Below are positions 1 through 7,306 of a DNA stretch of 22,824 nt, piece by piece. The DNA is taken from assembly GCA_934503195.1 (NCBI GenBank), contig CAKSVM010000050.1, forward strand, positions 1 through 22,824, in the 5' to 3' direction. The notes beneath the pieces are model-generated. The model saw only the letters and a list, made by a program, of their open reading frames with translations. It made no database searches and was not told the origin of the DNA. Source of the DNA: an uncultured Eubacteriales bacterium (GTDB taxonomy: Bacteria > Bacillota > Clostridia > Oscillospirales > CAG-272). The first letter of the stretch is position 1, and the number at the start of each line of letters is the position of its first letter. The position numbers were made by a program, and so were the translations under genes.

Positions 1-68
1 GTTCCGGCGCGCCGGAACACGCGAAGCGCGGCGTTTGCCGCGCTTCGCGCCCCTTCTGGGGGATTTTT
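1..68 (+). terminator. Tandem hairpins ending in a T-run
   Basis: Three consecutive inverted repeats are visible. Positions 1-18 are a perfect palindrome (GTTCCGGC/GCCGGAAC arms). Positions 20-49 form a 13-bp GC-rich stem around the loop GTTT (33-36). Positions 50-61 form a CCCC/GGGG stem around TTCT, followed by a run of five T at 64-68. The last hairpin plus T-run resembles an intrinsic terminator for a + strand gene that would lie left of the window. The first two may be part of a compound terminator or a REP-like palindromic repeat. Confidence 0.5.
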
Positions 69-164
69 GCGTATTGAAAATCCATGTGCTGACGAAAATC
101 TTTATGAAGCCGGCTTCGAGCCTCTTTTCATAGCGCGGCCGGAGTGTGAACTTTTCAGCCGATT

Positions 165-1001
165 TCAGCTTTTCGTCGATTCCTCGAACGCCTTCAGAAG
201 GAACTTCGCGACGCTGTCCTCCTCGTTAGAGCCTATCACGGCGGTCGCGGCCTTTTTTACCGTATCGACGGCGTTTGCCATCGCGTAGGCCTCGTCGGCT
301 ACCTCGAAGTTTGAGAGATCGTTTTCCGCGTCGCCGAAGACGACGATTTTTTCGCATCTGAGCGTTTCCGCGAGCTTTTTGATCGCCTGCGCCTTGCCGG
401 AACCCTTCGGCAGGATCTCAATCCACTGATCCTTCGTGTAGACGTCCTTCTGGAACATCACCGTGAAATCGGCAAGCTCGGGAAGAAGCGGGCGGAGTTC
501 TGACTCGCTTCCTATGGAGATCACGTAAAATACGCTTCCGATATCCTCGAAGAGCTTTTCATGGGGAGACGGGAACTTACGCGGGTCACCCGGATGTGAA
601 TCGACGAACTTTTTTTCTTCCGGGGTTATCCGACCGGGATCGTAGCGGTAGATCTCGTTGTCTTCGTGTATCGAGTAGACAAGCGGTTCGACGCCGTGAC
701 GCTCAAGGATATCGCGGATCTTTTCCGCCTCGCTTTCGGTGAACAGCATCTTCGCGAGATATTCGCCCGACTTTTTCCGGATGAACGAGCCGTTGTGAAG
801 GATAAGCGGAATTGAGGAATCAATCTCACCGATTGCCAGCGTCGCGGTGTAAAGTGATCTCGCCGTGGCGAAGGATATCTTCATCCCGGATTCAAGCAGA
901 TGATTTATCGTTTCAAGCGAGAAGCGCGAGAGCGTTCCGTCGCGCCGGAGGAGCGTTCCGTCAAGGTCGGATACGAAAAGTGTTTTTGTAAGGTCATACA
1001 T
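165..1001 (-). CDS. HAD-IIB (Cof-type) sugar/phosphate phosphatase
   Basis: This 278-residue protein is a cytoplasmic haloacid-dehalogenase-fold phosphatase of the Cof/IIB type, which usually dephosphorylates sugar phosphates or small phosphometabolites. Motif I is SDLDGTLL, with nucleophile and acid/base aspartates D12 and D14; the C-terminal motif IV is GDAENDLSNF. The long insert between motifs II and III is the C2B cap typical of the family, and the length is normal. The start is supported by a GAGGTG ribosome site and by a - strand promoter (TTGATT, 17-bp spacer, extended -10 TGATATAAT) just upstream. It is transcribed alone, divergently from the membrane protein at 1165. The exact substrate cannot be read from the sequence. 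A second, more distant HAD-IIB gene lies at 20880-21656. Confidence 0.9.
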   Translation of the reverse strand: MYDLTKTLFVSDLDGTLLRRDGTLSRFSLETINHLLESGMKISFATARSLYTATLAIGEIDSSIPLILHNGSFIRKKSGEYLAKMLFTESEAEKIRDILERHGVEPLVYSIHEDNEIYRYDPGRITPEEKKFVDSHPGDPRKFPSPHEKLFEDIGSVFYVISIGSESELRPLLPELADFTVMFQKDVYTKDQWIEILPKGSGKAQAIKKLAETLRCEKIVVFGDAENDLSNFEVADEAYAMANAVDTVKKAATAVIGSNEEDSVAKFLLKAFEESTKS

Positions 1002-1031
1002 ACCGTTTCACCTCGTTTTTTTGTTTGATCA

Positions 1032-1060
1032 ATTATATCACATCCGGCCGGAAAAATCAA
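1032..1060 (-). promoter_or_regulatory. Promoter of the HAD phosphatase
   Basis: Read on the - strand, TTGATT (1055-1060) is followed after 17 bp by TATAAT (1032-1037), preceded by TG one base upstream (extended -10). It lies 31 bp upstream of the start codon. Confidence 0.75.
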
Positions 1061-1112
1061 GGAATCAGTGTTAATGCTGAGTTTACATATAATTAACATC
1101 CGTCAAATTCTG

Positions 1113-1141
1113 TTGACACAGAAATATGATATCATAAGAAT
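1113..1141 (+). promoter_or_regulatory. Probable promoter of the membrane protein gene
   Basis: TTGACA at 1113-1118 is a perfect -35. At 17-bp spacing the -10 would be AAGAAT (1136-1141), matching four of six consensus bases. Transcription would begin near 1148, which leaves the ribosome site at 1152-1160 in the message and rules out the ATG at 1147 as start. Confidence 0.5.
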
Positions 1142-1164
1142 AAAAAATGTCAGAGGTAGGTCGG

Positions 1165-1866
1165 ATGAAAAAGAAGAATCATTCGCGGATCGTTTCGGTC
1201 ACGATTTTCGCGGCAATTCTGGTGCCGCTTGTGAACGTCGCGCTTCTCGGTTCGCTTTCGGTGATAACCGGGACGGACGTCGTGTATCCTGAGATACTCT
1301 CTCAGGCGATTCAGTATATAAAGGAGCTTGTGAATATTCTCTGCGTCTTCGCCGCTTCGGGGTGTCTTGCGTTTTCACACGTACTCGGTCGGAAGGCGCG
1401 GGCAGTGAGGATTATCTGTGTCGTGTCGGTTCCGGTTACATATCTTGCCGCGGCATTTGTCGACATGGCGTTCTACGGCGGGCGGGCGTTTGACTCGGTA
1501 TATCTGATTCCGATGCTCATAAACTCTGGTTTCGAGATCGCGCGGTATCTGATCGTCGTACTCATATCGCTGAGAATAAAAAAGAGCGCGGTAAGATCCG
1601 GACGGGAATTCTCGCTCGAGCTGTTCTCGCTTGAGGGAACGTTCTCGCGCGCGGCGGTATTCACGACGCTGACCGTCTTCGCGACGCTTATAATAACGAG
1701 TCTCACCGACACGATATCGCTTCTCATCGAGTACGGCGCGCCGCTGAACTCCGGCGAGCTTACATATCTCATCGTTCCGTATCCGATGGCGATAGTTTAC
1801 AGCGTGATCGGATATTTCGTGATCTTCCTTGTCGGAAGGAGCTTTGTGACGGTGAAAAGAGCGTAA
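1165..1866 (+). CDS. Polytopic membrane protein of unknown function
   Basis: I do not recognise the family. The 233-residue product begins with a basic stretch (MKKKNHSRI) and has about six hydrophobic segments, around residues 8-33, 45-68, 76-98, 108-132, 160-185 and 195-220, so it is an integral membrane protein with short loops. An in-frame ATG at 1147 exists, but AGAGGTAGG (1152-1160) lies between the two and is a good ribosome site for the ATG at 1165, which also fits the promoter position. It stands alone between two promoters, transcribed away from the HAD gene and upstream of the infC promoter. No catalytic or transporter signature is visible. Confidence 0.7.
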   Translation: MKKKNHSRIVSVTIFAAILVPLVNVALLGSLSVITGTDVVYPEILSQAIQYIKELVNILCVFAASGCLAFSHVLGRKARAVRIICVVSVPVTYLAAAFVDMAFYGGRAFDSVYLIPMLINSGFEIARYLIVVLISLRIKKSAVRSGREFSLELFSLEGTFSRAAVFTTLTVFATLIITSLTDTISLLIEYGAPLNSGELTYLIVPYPMAIVYSVIGYFVIFLVGRSFVTVKRA

Positions 1867-1935
1867 ACTCCGGTGTCATAAGGATGAGAAGCGGAAAAAT
1901 TCACGATTTTTTCTGAAAAAATCACGTTTAACCCC

Positions 1936-1964
1936 TTGACAAAACCTGTTTTCTGTGGTATAAT
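1936..1964 (+). promoter_or_regulatory. infC operon promoter
   Basis: TTGACA (1936-1941), a 17-bp spacer and TATAAT (1959-1964) match the SigA consensus at every position. TGTGG directly precedes the -10, giving an extended -10. An A/T-rich stretch with an imperfect hairpin (1905-1923) lies just upstream and could act as an UP element. Confidence 0.92.
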
Positions 1965-1970
1965 ACTATA

Positions 1971-2110
1971 GTAAACGAAGAAGGACTCTCTCCTCACCGC
2001 CTCAGAATGATGACAGCGGTCAAAAATGATCATAAAAACGCTATGCGTTAATTTGATTGTGCGGAGAAGTCCCTTCGCACAATCTTTTGTTTTATTTGGA
2101 GGTGCTCGCT
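1971..2110 (+). promoter_or_regulatory. infC leader (L20-type autoregulatory leader)
   Basis: About 140 nt separate the predicted transcription start near 1971 from the IF3 start codon. The leader holds a small hairpin (AACGC/GCGTT, 2037-2049) and then an intrinsic terminator hairpin. In Firmicutes the infC-rpmI-rplT leader is a known site of feedback control by ribosomal protein L20 through transcription attenuation. That this leader works the same way is inferred from position and architecture; I could not match the Rfam consensus by eye. Confidence 0.6.
2055..2093 (+). terminator. Attenuator terminator upstream of infC
   Basis: GATTGTGCG (2055-2063) pairs perfectly with CGCACAATC (2076-2084). 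The stem can be extended inward by three pairs, and TTTTGTTTT follows. It sits between the infC promoter and the infC ribosome site, so it would stop transcription before the gene unless disrupted, as expected of an attenuator. Confidence 0.8.
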
Positions 2111-2632
2111 ATTAGCACAAAAGAACTGCAAATCAATGAGGAGATCCGGGCAAAGGAGCTTCGAATCGTCGGCGAAAACGGTGAACAGGTCGGAGTAATG
2201 TCCTCCCAGTCCGCGCTCGCTATGGCTTATGACAAGAATCTTGATCTTGTGCTTATCGCTCCCACCGCTCAGCCGCCGGTCGCACGTATCATGGATTACG
2301 GAAAGTACCGCTTTGAGCGCGACAAGAAGGAAAAAGAGGCCAAGAAGAAACAGACTGTTGTCGAAGTCAAGGAGATACAGCTTTCCTGCCGCATTGATAC
2401 ACACGATTTCGAGACCAAGGTAAAGCACGCCCATCGTTTCCTGGGCGACGGCAACAAGGTCAGGGTCGTTGTGAAATTCAAGGGACGCGAAATGAGCCAT
2501 CTCGATATCGGACGCGATATCCTCGGCAAGTTTGAGGAAGCCTGCGCCGACGTCGGAACGGTCGAAAAGCGTCCGGCACTTGAGGGGCGTTTCATGAGCA
2601 TGATCGTCAATCCCATAAAGCCTGCCAAGTAA
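2111..2632 (+). CDS. infC: Translation initiation factor IF-3 (AUU start)
   Basis: IF3 binds the 30S subunit, prevents premature 50S joining and proofreads the start codon. The 173-residue product starts ISTKELQINEEIRAKELRIV and shows the N-domain, the lysine/glutamate-rich linker (about residues 68-82) and the C-domain, a normal length. The start is ATT at 2111: GGAGGT (2098-2103) lies 7 nt upstream and homology to IF3 begins there. Upstream in-frame codons such as TTG at 2057 lie inside the attenuator stem and have no ribosome site. The rare AUU start is the classic IF3 self-control device, since IF3 discriminates against it. The gene is first in an operon with rpmI and rplT. Confidence 0.95.
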   Translation: MSTKELQINEEIRAKELRIVGENGEQVGVMSSQSALAMAYDKNLDLVLIAPTAQPPVARIMDYGKYRFERDKKEKEAKKKQTVVEVKEIQLSCRIDTHDFETKVKHAHRFLGDGNKVRVVVKFKGREMSHLDIGRDILGKFEEACADVGTVEKRPALEGRFMSMIVNPIKPAK

Positions 2633-2725
2633 TTGTTGCTTTGCCGTCCTGACGGCTGACAGTACACCAAAATTCACGCGAGGGTGAAATATCCCTCCAT
2701 TTGTTCGAAAAAGGAGAAAAATAAA

Positions 2726-2920
2726 ATGGCAAAAATAAAGACTCACAAGGCTGCTGCCAAGAGATTCTCGACCACCAAGAGCGGACTCGTAAAGCTCAAC
2801 CACACCAACCGCCGCCACAAGCTCGGCATCAAGACTCCCAAGAGAAAGAGACAGCTCCGCGGCAACGCATATCTCTCGAACGCTATGGCCGCAAACTACA
2901 GAGCACTGCTCGGCGAATAA
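2726..2920 (+). CDS. rpmI: 50S ribosomal protein L35
   Basis: The 64-residue, strongly basic product starts MAKIKTHKAAAKRFSTTKSG and contains the HTNRRHKLG region typical of bL35; the length is standard. The start at 2726 is fixed by AAAGGAG (2709-2715) and by the conserved MAKIKTHK N-terminus; an earlier in-frame start at 2684 has no support. It lies 93 bp after infC. That gap contains two small hairpins (GCCGTC/GACGGC near 2650 and GAGGG/CCCTC near 2680-2700), which may be additional sites of L20 control or processing. L35 is a late-assembly large-subunit protein bound to 23S rRNA. Confidence 0.97.
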   Translation: MAKIKTHKAAAKRFSTTKSGLVKLNHTNRRHKLGIKTPKRKRQLRGNAYLSNAMAANYRALLGE

Positions 2921-2969
2921 TTCTAGGATTCGCTGAAGAAACTTTCTAACATACGGAGGATTAGATAAA

Positions 2970-3329
2970 ATGGCAAGAGTTAAAGGCGCGATGATGACTC
3001 GCAAGAGAAGAAATAAGGTTCTTAAGGCCGCTAAGGGCTACTGGGGCGCAAAGTCCAAGCACTTCAAGATGGCCAAAGAGCAGGTGATGAAGAGCGGTAA
3101 CTACGCTTTCGCCGGAAGAAAGATGAAGAAGAGAGACTTCCGTTCTCTCTGGATCGCTCGTATCTCCGCTCAGGCTAAGGTCTGCGGCATGAACTACTCG
3201 ACCCTTATGCACGGTCTCAAGGTCGCCGGCATCGATCTCAACAGAAAGATGCTCGCCGAGATCGCCGTCGCTGACAAGGATGCGTTCGCTGCAATCGCAG
3301 AGCAGGCTAAAGCAGCTCTCGCAAAGTAA
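2970..3329 (+). CDS. rplT: 50S ribosomal protein L20
   Basis: This 119-residue basic protein (MARVKGAMMTRKRRNKVLKA start, then the YWGAKSKHFKMAKEQ region) is bL20, an early-assembly 23S rRNA-binding protein. It also represses the infC operon in several bacteria by binding its mRNA. CGGAGG lies about 10 nt upstream of the ATG. The C-terminal domain (about residues 60-119), sufficient for repression in studied homologues, is intact. It follows rpmI by 49 bp and is followed by an intrinsic terminator at 3344. Confidence 0.97.
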   Translation: MARVKGAMMTRKRRNKVLKAAKGYWGAKSKHFKMAKEQVMKSGNYAFAGRKMKKRDFRSLWIARISAQAKVCGMNYSTLMHGLKVAGIDLNRKMLAEIAVADKDAFAAIAEQAKAALAK

Positions 3330-3343
3330 TTGCGTTCATTATA

Positions 3344-3369
3344 AATGACCGGCTCTGCCGGTCATTTTT
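3344..3369 (+). terminator. Intrinsic terminator after rplT
   Basis: AATGACCGGC (3344-3353) pairs with GCCGGTCATT (3357-3366) around the loop TCT and is followed by T residues to 3369. It ends only 11 bp before the next start codon. Confidence 0.88.
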
Positions 3370-3380
3370 GATAAATCACT

Positions 3381-4151
3381 ATGATCGAAAAAATCACAAG
3401 CCGCCAGAATCCGCTCATCGTCCGGCTCTCAAAGCTCTCAGACAGGAAGGCGCGCGACTCGGAGGGACTCTTCCGCCTTGACGGCGTAAAACTCTTTGAC
3501 GAAGCAAAAAAAAGCGGGATTTCATTAAAATACGTCTTCGCGACAGGTGAAATGCTCGGAAAAGCCGGCGATACCGACGCCAAGATCTTCGAGGTCACGG
3601 GTGAGGTGCTTTCAAGGCTGACCGACGAAAAGGCTCCTCAGGGGATCATCGCCTTCGCTGAGAAATTCCCGACGCTTCTGCTCGGGGATGAGCTTCCGGG
3701 ATCCTTCCGCTCACTGCTTCTGTCGTCGATACGCGACCCCGGAAATCTCGGAACGATCGTACGGACGGCCTACGCCTTCGGAATCGACCGGATATTCATA
3801 AGTCCCGACTGCGCCGACATTTATTCGCCGAAGGTCATCCGTGCCGCGATGGGAACGATATTCCGTCAGAAGCTGACGGTCGCGGACGAGGCGGGGGTTG
3901 TCGCGTCGCTTAAGAGAGCGGGCTGCACAGTCTACGCGGCGGCTCTCAGACCCGGCGCGAAGGAGATCGGAAGCTTTGAGCTTCCGGATAAAGTCTGCTT
4001 CGCCGTCGGAAACGAGGGACACGGACTCTCGGACGAGCTTATAAACGCGGCCTCCGGAACCGTTATAATCCCGATGGTCGATGACTGCGAGTCGCTCAAC
4101 GCCGCCGGGGCCGCCGGAATACTGTCGTGGGAAATGAGGAGAAAAAGATGA
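3381..4151 (+). CDS. TrmH/SpoU-family RNA 2'-O-ribose methyltransferase
   Basis: The 256-residue enzyme uses S-adenosylmethionine to methylate a ribose 2'-OH in rRNA or tRNA. An N-terminal RNA-binding domain (residues 1-95) precedes the SPOUT knot. All three family motifs are present: RDPGNLGTIVRTA from R118, GNEGHGLS from G210, and ESLNAAGAAG from E237. The first resembles the TsnR/RlmB group rather than TrmL. No Shine-Dalgarno sequence is visible before the ATG, and the rplT terminator lies directly upstream, so expression may rely on read-through. The stop overlaps the nagA start (ATGA at 4148-4151), implying translational coupling. Linkage to infC-rpmI-rplT is common in Clostridia. The exact rRNA target is unknown. 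Confidence 0.9.
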   Translation: MIEKITSRQNPLIVRLSKLSDRKARDSEGLFRLDGVKLFDEAKKSGISLKYVFATGEMLGKAGDTDAKIFEVTGEVLSRLTDEKAPQGIIAFAEKFPTLLLGDELPGSFRSLLLSSIRDPGNLGTIVRTAYAFGIDRIFISPDCADIYSPKVIRAAMGTIFRQKLTVADEAGVVASLKRAGCTVYAAALRPGAKEIGSFELPDKVCFAVGNEGHGLSDELINAASGTVIIPMVDDCESLNAAGAAGILSWEMRRKR

Positions 4152-5260
4152 AATTCACAAACGCTCTTATATACGATACCGAGAACCGCCGTTTTGTGCC
4201 GGGTGATCTCTGTGTCGGAAACGGCATCATAACCGAAACTTCGGACGGCGGGATCACCGACCTCGCCGGAAAGCGCGTGATCCCCGGAATGATCGATATC
4301 CACACGCACGGTCATGGCGGATATGAGTCGACGTCGGTTGACGTTGACGGAATGCTCGCGATGGCGAAGTCCTACGCGAGCGTCGGAACTACCTCTTTCA
4401 TGGTCACGATGATGTCACAGCCGCTTGAAATCCTCGAAAACTGTGTGGACGTCACGGCAAAGGCCAGGGAGTCGGGCTGCGCGAACATCCTCGGCGTCTA
4501 CCTTGAGGGACGCTATATAAGCCTCGCGAAAAAGGGCGCGCACAATCCCGCGTATATCGCCGCGCCTGACGCCGATGAGATTGAGTCGCTGATAAAGCGC
4601 GCGGAGAAGGCCGGAAAATTCTACACGATCTGCGCTCCCGACGTTCCCGGAACGAAGGAAATGGTCGAGAGAGCGAAAAAGCTCGGCGCGGTCGTCAGCA
4701 TCGGCCACTCGAACGCGACCCTTGAGGAGTGCGTCGAATGCGTGAAGTGGGGGGCTGAGTCGTATACGCATCTTTTCAACGGAATGAGCGGATTCACTCA
4801 CCGCGCGCCGGGATGCGCTGGAGCGGCTCTGTCGGGTGACACTTATGTCGAGCTTATCTGCGACGGAGTTCATGTGGTTCCGGCGGCCGTCAAGGTAGCG
4901 TACCGCGCTAAGGCCGACAAGCTCATTCTGATCACCGATTCCGCGCCCGCGGCCGGACTTCCCGAGGGGAATTACACGATGGGCGGAGCCGATGTCGTCG
5001 TCCGCGACGGCGCGGTCTATCTTACCAACGGCACGCTGACCGGAGGCTCGATCTCGCTTTTTGAGGCGATGAGAAATCTCACGAAATTCGCCGGGATCCG
5101 GCTCGAGGACTCGATCCCGACAGCGACCGAGCATCCGGCAAGGCTTCTCGGAGTCTATGACAGGGTCGGCTCGCTTGAGGCCGGAAAGCGCGCGGATTTC
5201 ATAGTGCTGGACGATAATGACGATATCTCCGCGGTCTATTCGGGCGGGGAGAGAGTTTAA
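4148..5260 (+). CDS. nagA: N-acetylglucosamine-6-phosphate deacetylase
   Basis: NagA hydrolyses GlcNAc-6-P to GlcN-6-P and acetate, feeding amino-sugar and cell-wall recycling. The 370-residue amidohydrolase has the HTHGHGG metal motif (H52, H54), E120, H187 (GHSNAT), H208 (THLFNGMSG) and the catalytic aspartate D264 (LITDSAPAAG). The usual EGPFIS loop reads EGRYIS here, and ITDAMAAAG-type motifs are changed to ITDSAPAAG, so it is somewhat divergent. The start at 4148 has a GAGGA ribosome site and an ATGA overlap with the preceding gene; a GTG 21 bp upstream is less likely. No nagB or PTS gene is near, so its place in a pathway is inferred from the family alone. Confidence 0.9.
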   Translation: MKFTNALIYDTENRRFVPGDLCVGNGIITETSDGGITDLAGKRVIPGMIDIHTHGHGGYESTSVDVDGMLAMAKSYASVGTTSFMVTMMSQPLEILENCVDVTAKARESGCANILGVYLEGRYISLAKKGAHNPAYIAAPDADEIESLIKRAEKAGKFYTICAPDVPGTKEMVERAKKLGAVVSIGHSNATLEECVECVKWGAESYTHLFNGMSGFTHRAPGCAGAALSGDTYVELICDGVHVVPAAVKVAYRAKADKLILITDSAPAAGLPEGNYTMGGADVVVRDGAVYLTNGTLTGGSISLFEAMRNLTKFAGIRLEDSIPTATEHPARLLGVYDRVGSLEAGKRADFIVLDDNDDISAVYSGGERV

Positions 5261-5279
5261 GATTCAAGGAGGAACAAAT

Positions 5280-7256
5280 ATGTGCAACTGCCCCGAGCAT
5301 AACAAGGGAAAATTCTATATCACCACGGCGATCGCCTACGCGTCGTCAAAGCCGCATATCGGAAACGTTTATGATCCGGTCATGGCTGACTGCATCGCGC
5401 GCCGCAAGCGTCAGGAGGGCTACGACGTCTTCCTCATGACCGGAACCGACGAACACGGTCAGAAGATCGAGGAAAAGGCGAACGCCAAGGGAATCTCGCC
5501 GAAGGAATATGTCGACGACGTCGCTTCTCAGGTCAAGGCGGTCTGGGACTCGGTCGGAACGTCCTACGACAAGTTCATGCGCACCACCGACGATTATCAC
5601 GTCGAGACGGTTCAGAAGATCTTCAAGAAGCTCTATGATCAGGGCGACATTTACAAGGGCTCCTACGAGGGCTGGTACTGCGTTCCGGATGAGTCCTTCT
5701 TCACCGAGAGTCAGGTTGTCGACGGCAAGTGCCCCGAGTGCGGACGCCCGGTCGTCAAGGCCAACGAGGAAGCTTATTTCTTCAGAATGAGCAAGTATCA
5801 GGATCGCCTCCTGAAATATATCGAGGAGCATCCCGACTATATCGAGCCCGAGCTTCGCAAGAAGGAAATGATCAATAACTTCATAAAGCCTGGACTTCAG
5901 GATCTCTGCGTCTCGCGTTCCTCCTTCACCTGGGGAATTCCGGTGACCTTTGACCCGAAGCACGTTGTCTATGTCTGGCTTGACGCGCTCTTCAACTACG
6001 CGACCGGAGTCGGACTCAGATTCGACGACGACGGAAATCTCACCCCGACCGAGCAGTACAACAAGCTCTGGCCGGCAGACGTCCACATCATCGGCAAGGA
6101 TATCATGAGATTCCACTCGATCTACTGGACGATTTTCTTGATGGCTCTTGATCTCCCGCTCCCGAAGAAGATTTTCGGCCACCCGTGGTTCAACTTCGGA
6201 GCCGACAAGATGTCGAAGTCGCGCGGAAACGTGATATACGCCGACGATCTGGCCAAGCGTTTCGGTGTTGACGGCGTGAGACATTACTGCCTTTCCGAAA
6301 TGCCCTACGCGTCTGACGGAAGCGTGACCTATGAGAACATCATAACCCGCTACAACGCCGATCTCGCGAACAATCTCGGAAACCTTGTCAACCGCACCGT
6401 CGCGATGACTCATAAGTATTTCGGCGGAATTATCCAGTCCGGCGAGGTCAGGGAACCGCTTGACGATGAGCTTAACGCGGCCTGCGCCGAGGCGGTCTCG
6501 GCGGTTTCGAAGTGCTTTGACACCTATCATCTGGCCGACGCGGACGACGCGATTTTCGCGCTTTTCCGCCGCGCCAACAAGTATATCGACGAGACTACGC
6601 CGTGGGTTCTCGCTAAGGACGAGGCAACTCTCCCGAGACTCGGAACCGTGCTCTACAATCTGCTCGAAACGATCAGAATCGGCGCGATACTCCTTGAGCC
6701 CTTCATGCCGTCGACCTCGAAGGCGATACTCGACGAGATCGGAACCGACGTGAGATCGCTTGACAGCGTCGGAAAGTTCGGCGGACTTGTCGCCGGAACG
6801 ACTGTCGGCGAGGCAAAGCCGCTCTTCGCCAGAATCGACGAGGAAAAGCTCATGGCTGAGATAAACGCCGAGCGTGAGGCCGCGAAGAAGGCCGCCGAGG
6901 CCGCCGAAAAGGCTGTCGAGAAGCCCGAGGGCTGCGCCGTTATCGGCATCGACGACTTCATGAAGGTTGAACTCAGAACGGCGAAGGTCATCGCCTGCGA
7001 GCCGGTTCCGAAGGCTAAGAAGCTCCTGAAGCTCCAGATCGACCTCGGCTATGAAAAGCGTCAGGTTGTCTCTGGAATCGCGAAGTTCTACAAGCCCGAG
7101 GATCTCATCGACAAAAAGCTGATCGTCGTGGCAAACCTCGCTCCGGCAAAGCTCTGCGGCGTTGAGAGTCAGGGAATGCTTCTGGCGTCGGGCGAGGAGC
7201 GGGTCAGGGTCGTCTTCCTTGATCCCGAGACCCCGCTTGGCGAGAAAGTCAGATAA
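5280..7256 (+). CDS. metG: Methionyl-tRNA synthetase with C-terminal tRNA-binding domain
   Basis: MetRS charges tRNA-Met with methionine in an ATP-dependent reaction. The 658-residue product has the class I signatures HIGN (H26-N29) and KMSKS (K310-S314). A cysteine-containing knuckle lies between them (CVPDES then CPECG), followed by the helical anticodon-binding domain (about 360-500). An alanine/glutamate-rich linker (about 525-548) leads to a Trbp111/EMAP-II-like OB-fold domain (about 553-658) that aids dimerisation and tRNA binding. The start at 5280 is chosen because AAGGAGG (5266-5272) lies 7 nt upstream; the open frame extends further left but overlaps nagA. It is 19 bp downstream of nagA, probably co-transcribed. 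Confidence 0.97.
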   Translation: MCNCPEHNKGKFYITTAIAYASSKPHIGNVYDPVMADCIARRKRQEGYDVFLMTGTDEHGQKIEEKANAKGISPKEYVDDVASQVKAVWDSVGTSYDKFMRTTDDYHVETVQKIFKKLYDQGDIYKGSYEGWYCVPDESFFTESQVVDGKCPECGRPVVKANEEAYFFRMSKYQDRLLKYIEEHPDYIEPELRKKEMINNFIKPGLQDLCVSRSSFTWGIPVTFDPKHVVYVWLDALFNYATGVGLRFDDDGNLTPTEQYNKLWPADVHIIGKDIMRFHSIYWTIFLMALDLPLPKKIFGHPWFNFGADKMSKSRGNVIYADDLAKRFGVDGVRHYCLSEMPYASDGSVTYENIITRYNADLANNLGNLVNRTVAMTHKYFGGIIQSGEVREPLDDELNAACAEAVSAVSKCFDTYHLADADDAIFALFRRANKYIDETTPWVLAKDEATLPRLGTVLYNLLETIRIGAILLEPFMPSTSKAILDEIGTDVRSLDSVGKFGGLVAGTTVGEAKPLFARIDEEKLMAEINAEREAAKKAAEAAEKAVEKPEGCAVIGIDDFMKVELRTAKVIACEPVPKAKKLLKLQIDLGYEKRQVVSGIAKFYKPEDLIDKKLIVVANLAPAKLCGVESQGMLLASGEERVRVVFLDPETPLGEKVR

Positions 7257-7306
7257 GTCAGTTCACCGTTACACGGTGTCCCCTCGCGGGAGAAAGATTT
7301 TGTGAA

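Noticed and set aside
109..120. GAAGCCGGCTTC palindrome in the gap before the first HAD gene
   Set aside because: A 12-bp palindrome without loop, T-run or partner site; expected by chance in GC-rich spacer.
2048..3004. Open frame on the - strand across infC, rpmI and rplT
   Set aside because: It spans three confirmed ribosomal/translation genes and their gaps; no protein family resemblance.
5346..6530. Long open frame on the - strand (about 394 codons) opposite metG
   Set aside because: It is the antisense shadow of a GC-biased coding region; the + strand encodes unmistakable MetRS with HIGN and KMSKS, and the - frame has no recognisable motif or ribosome site.
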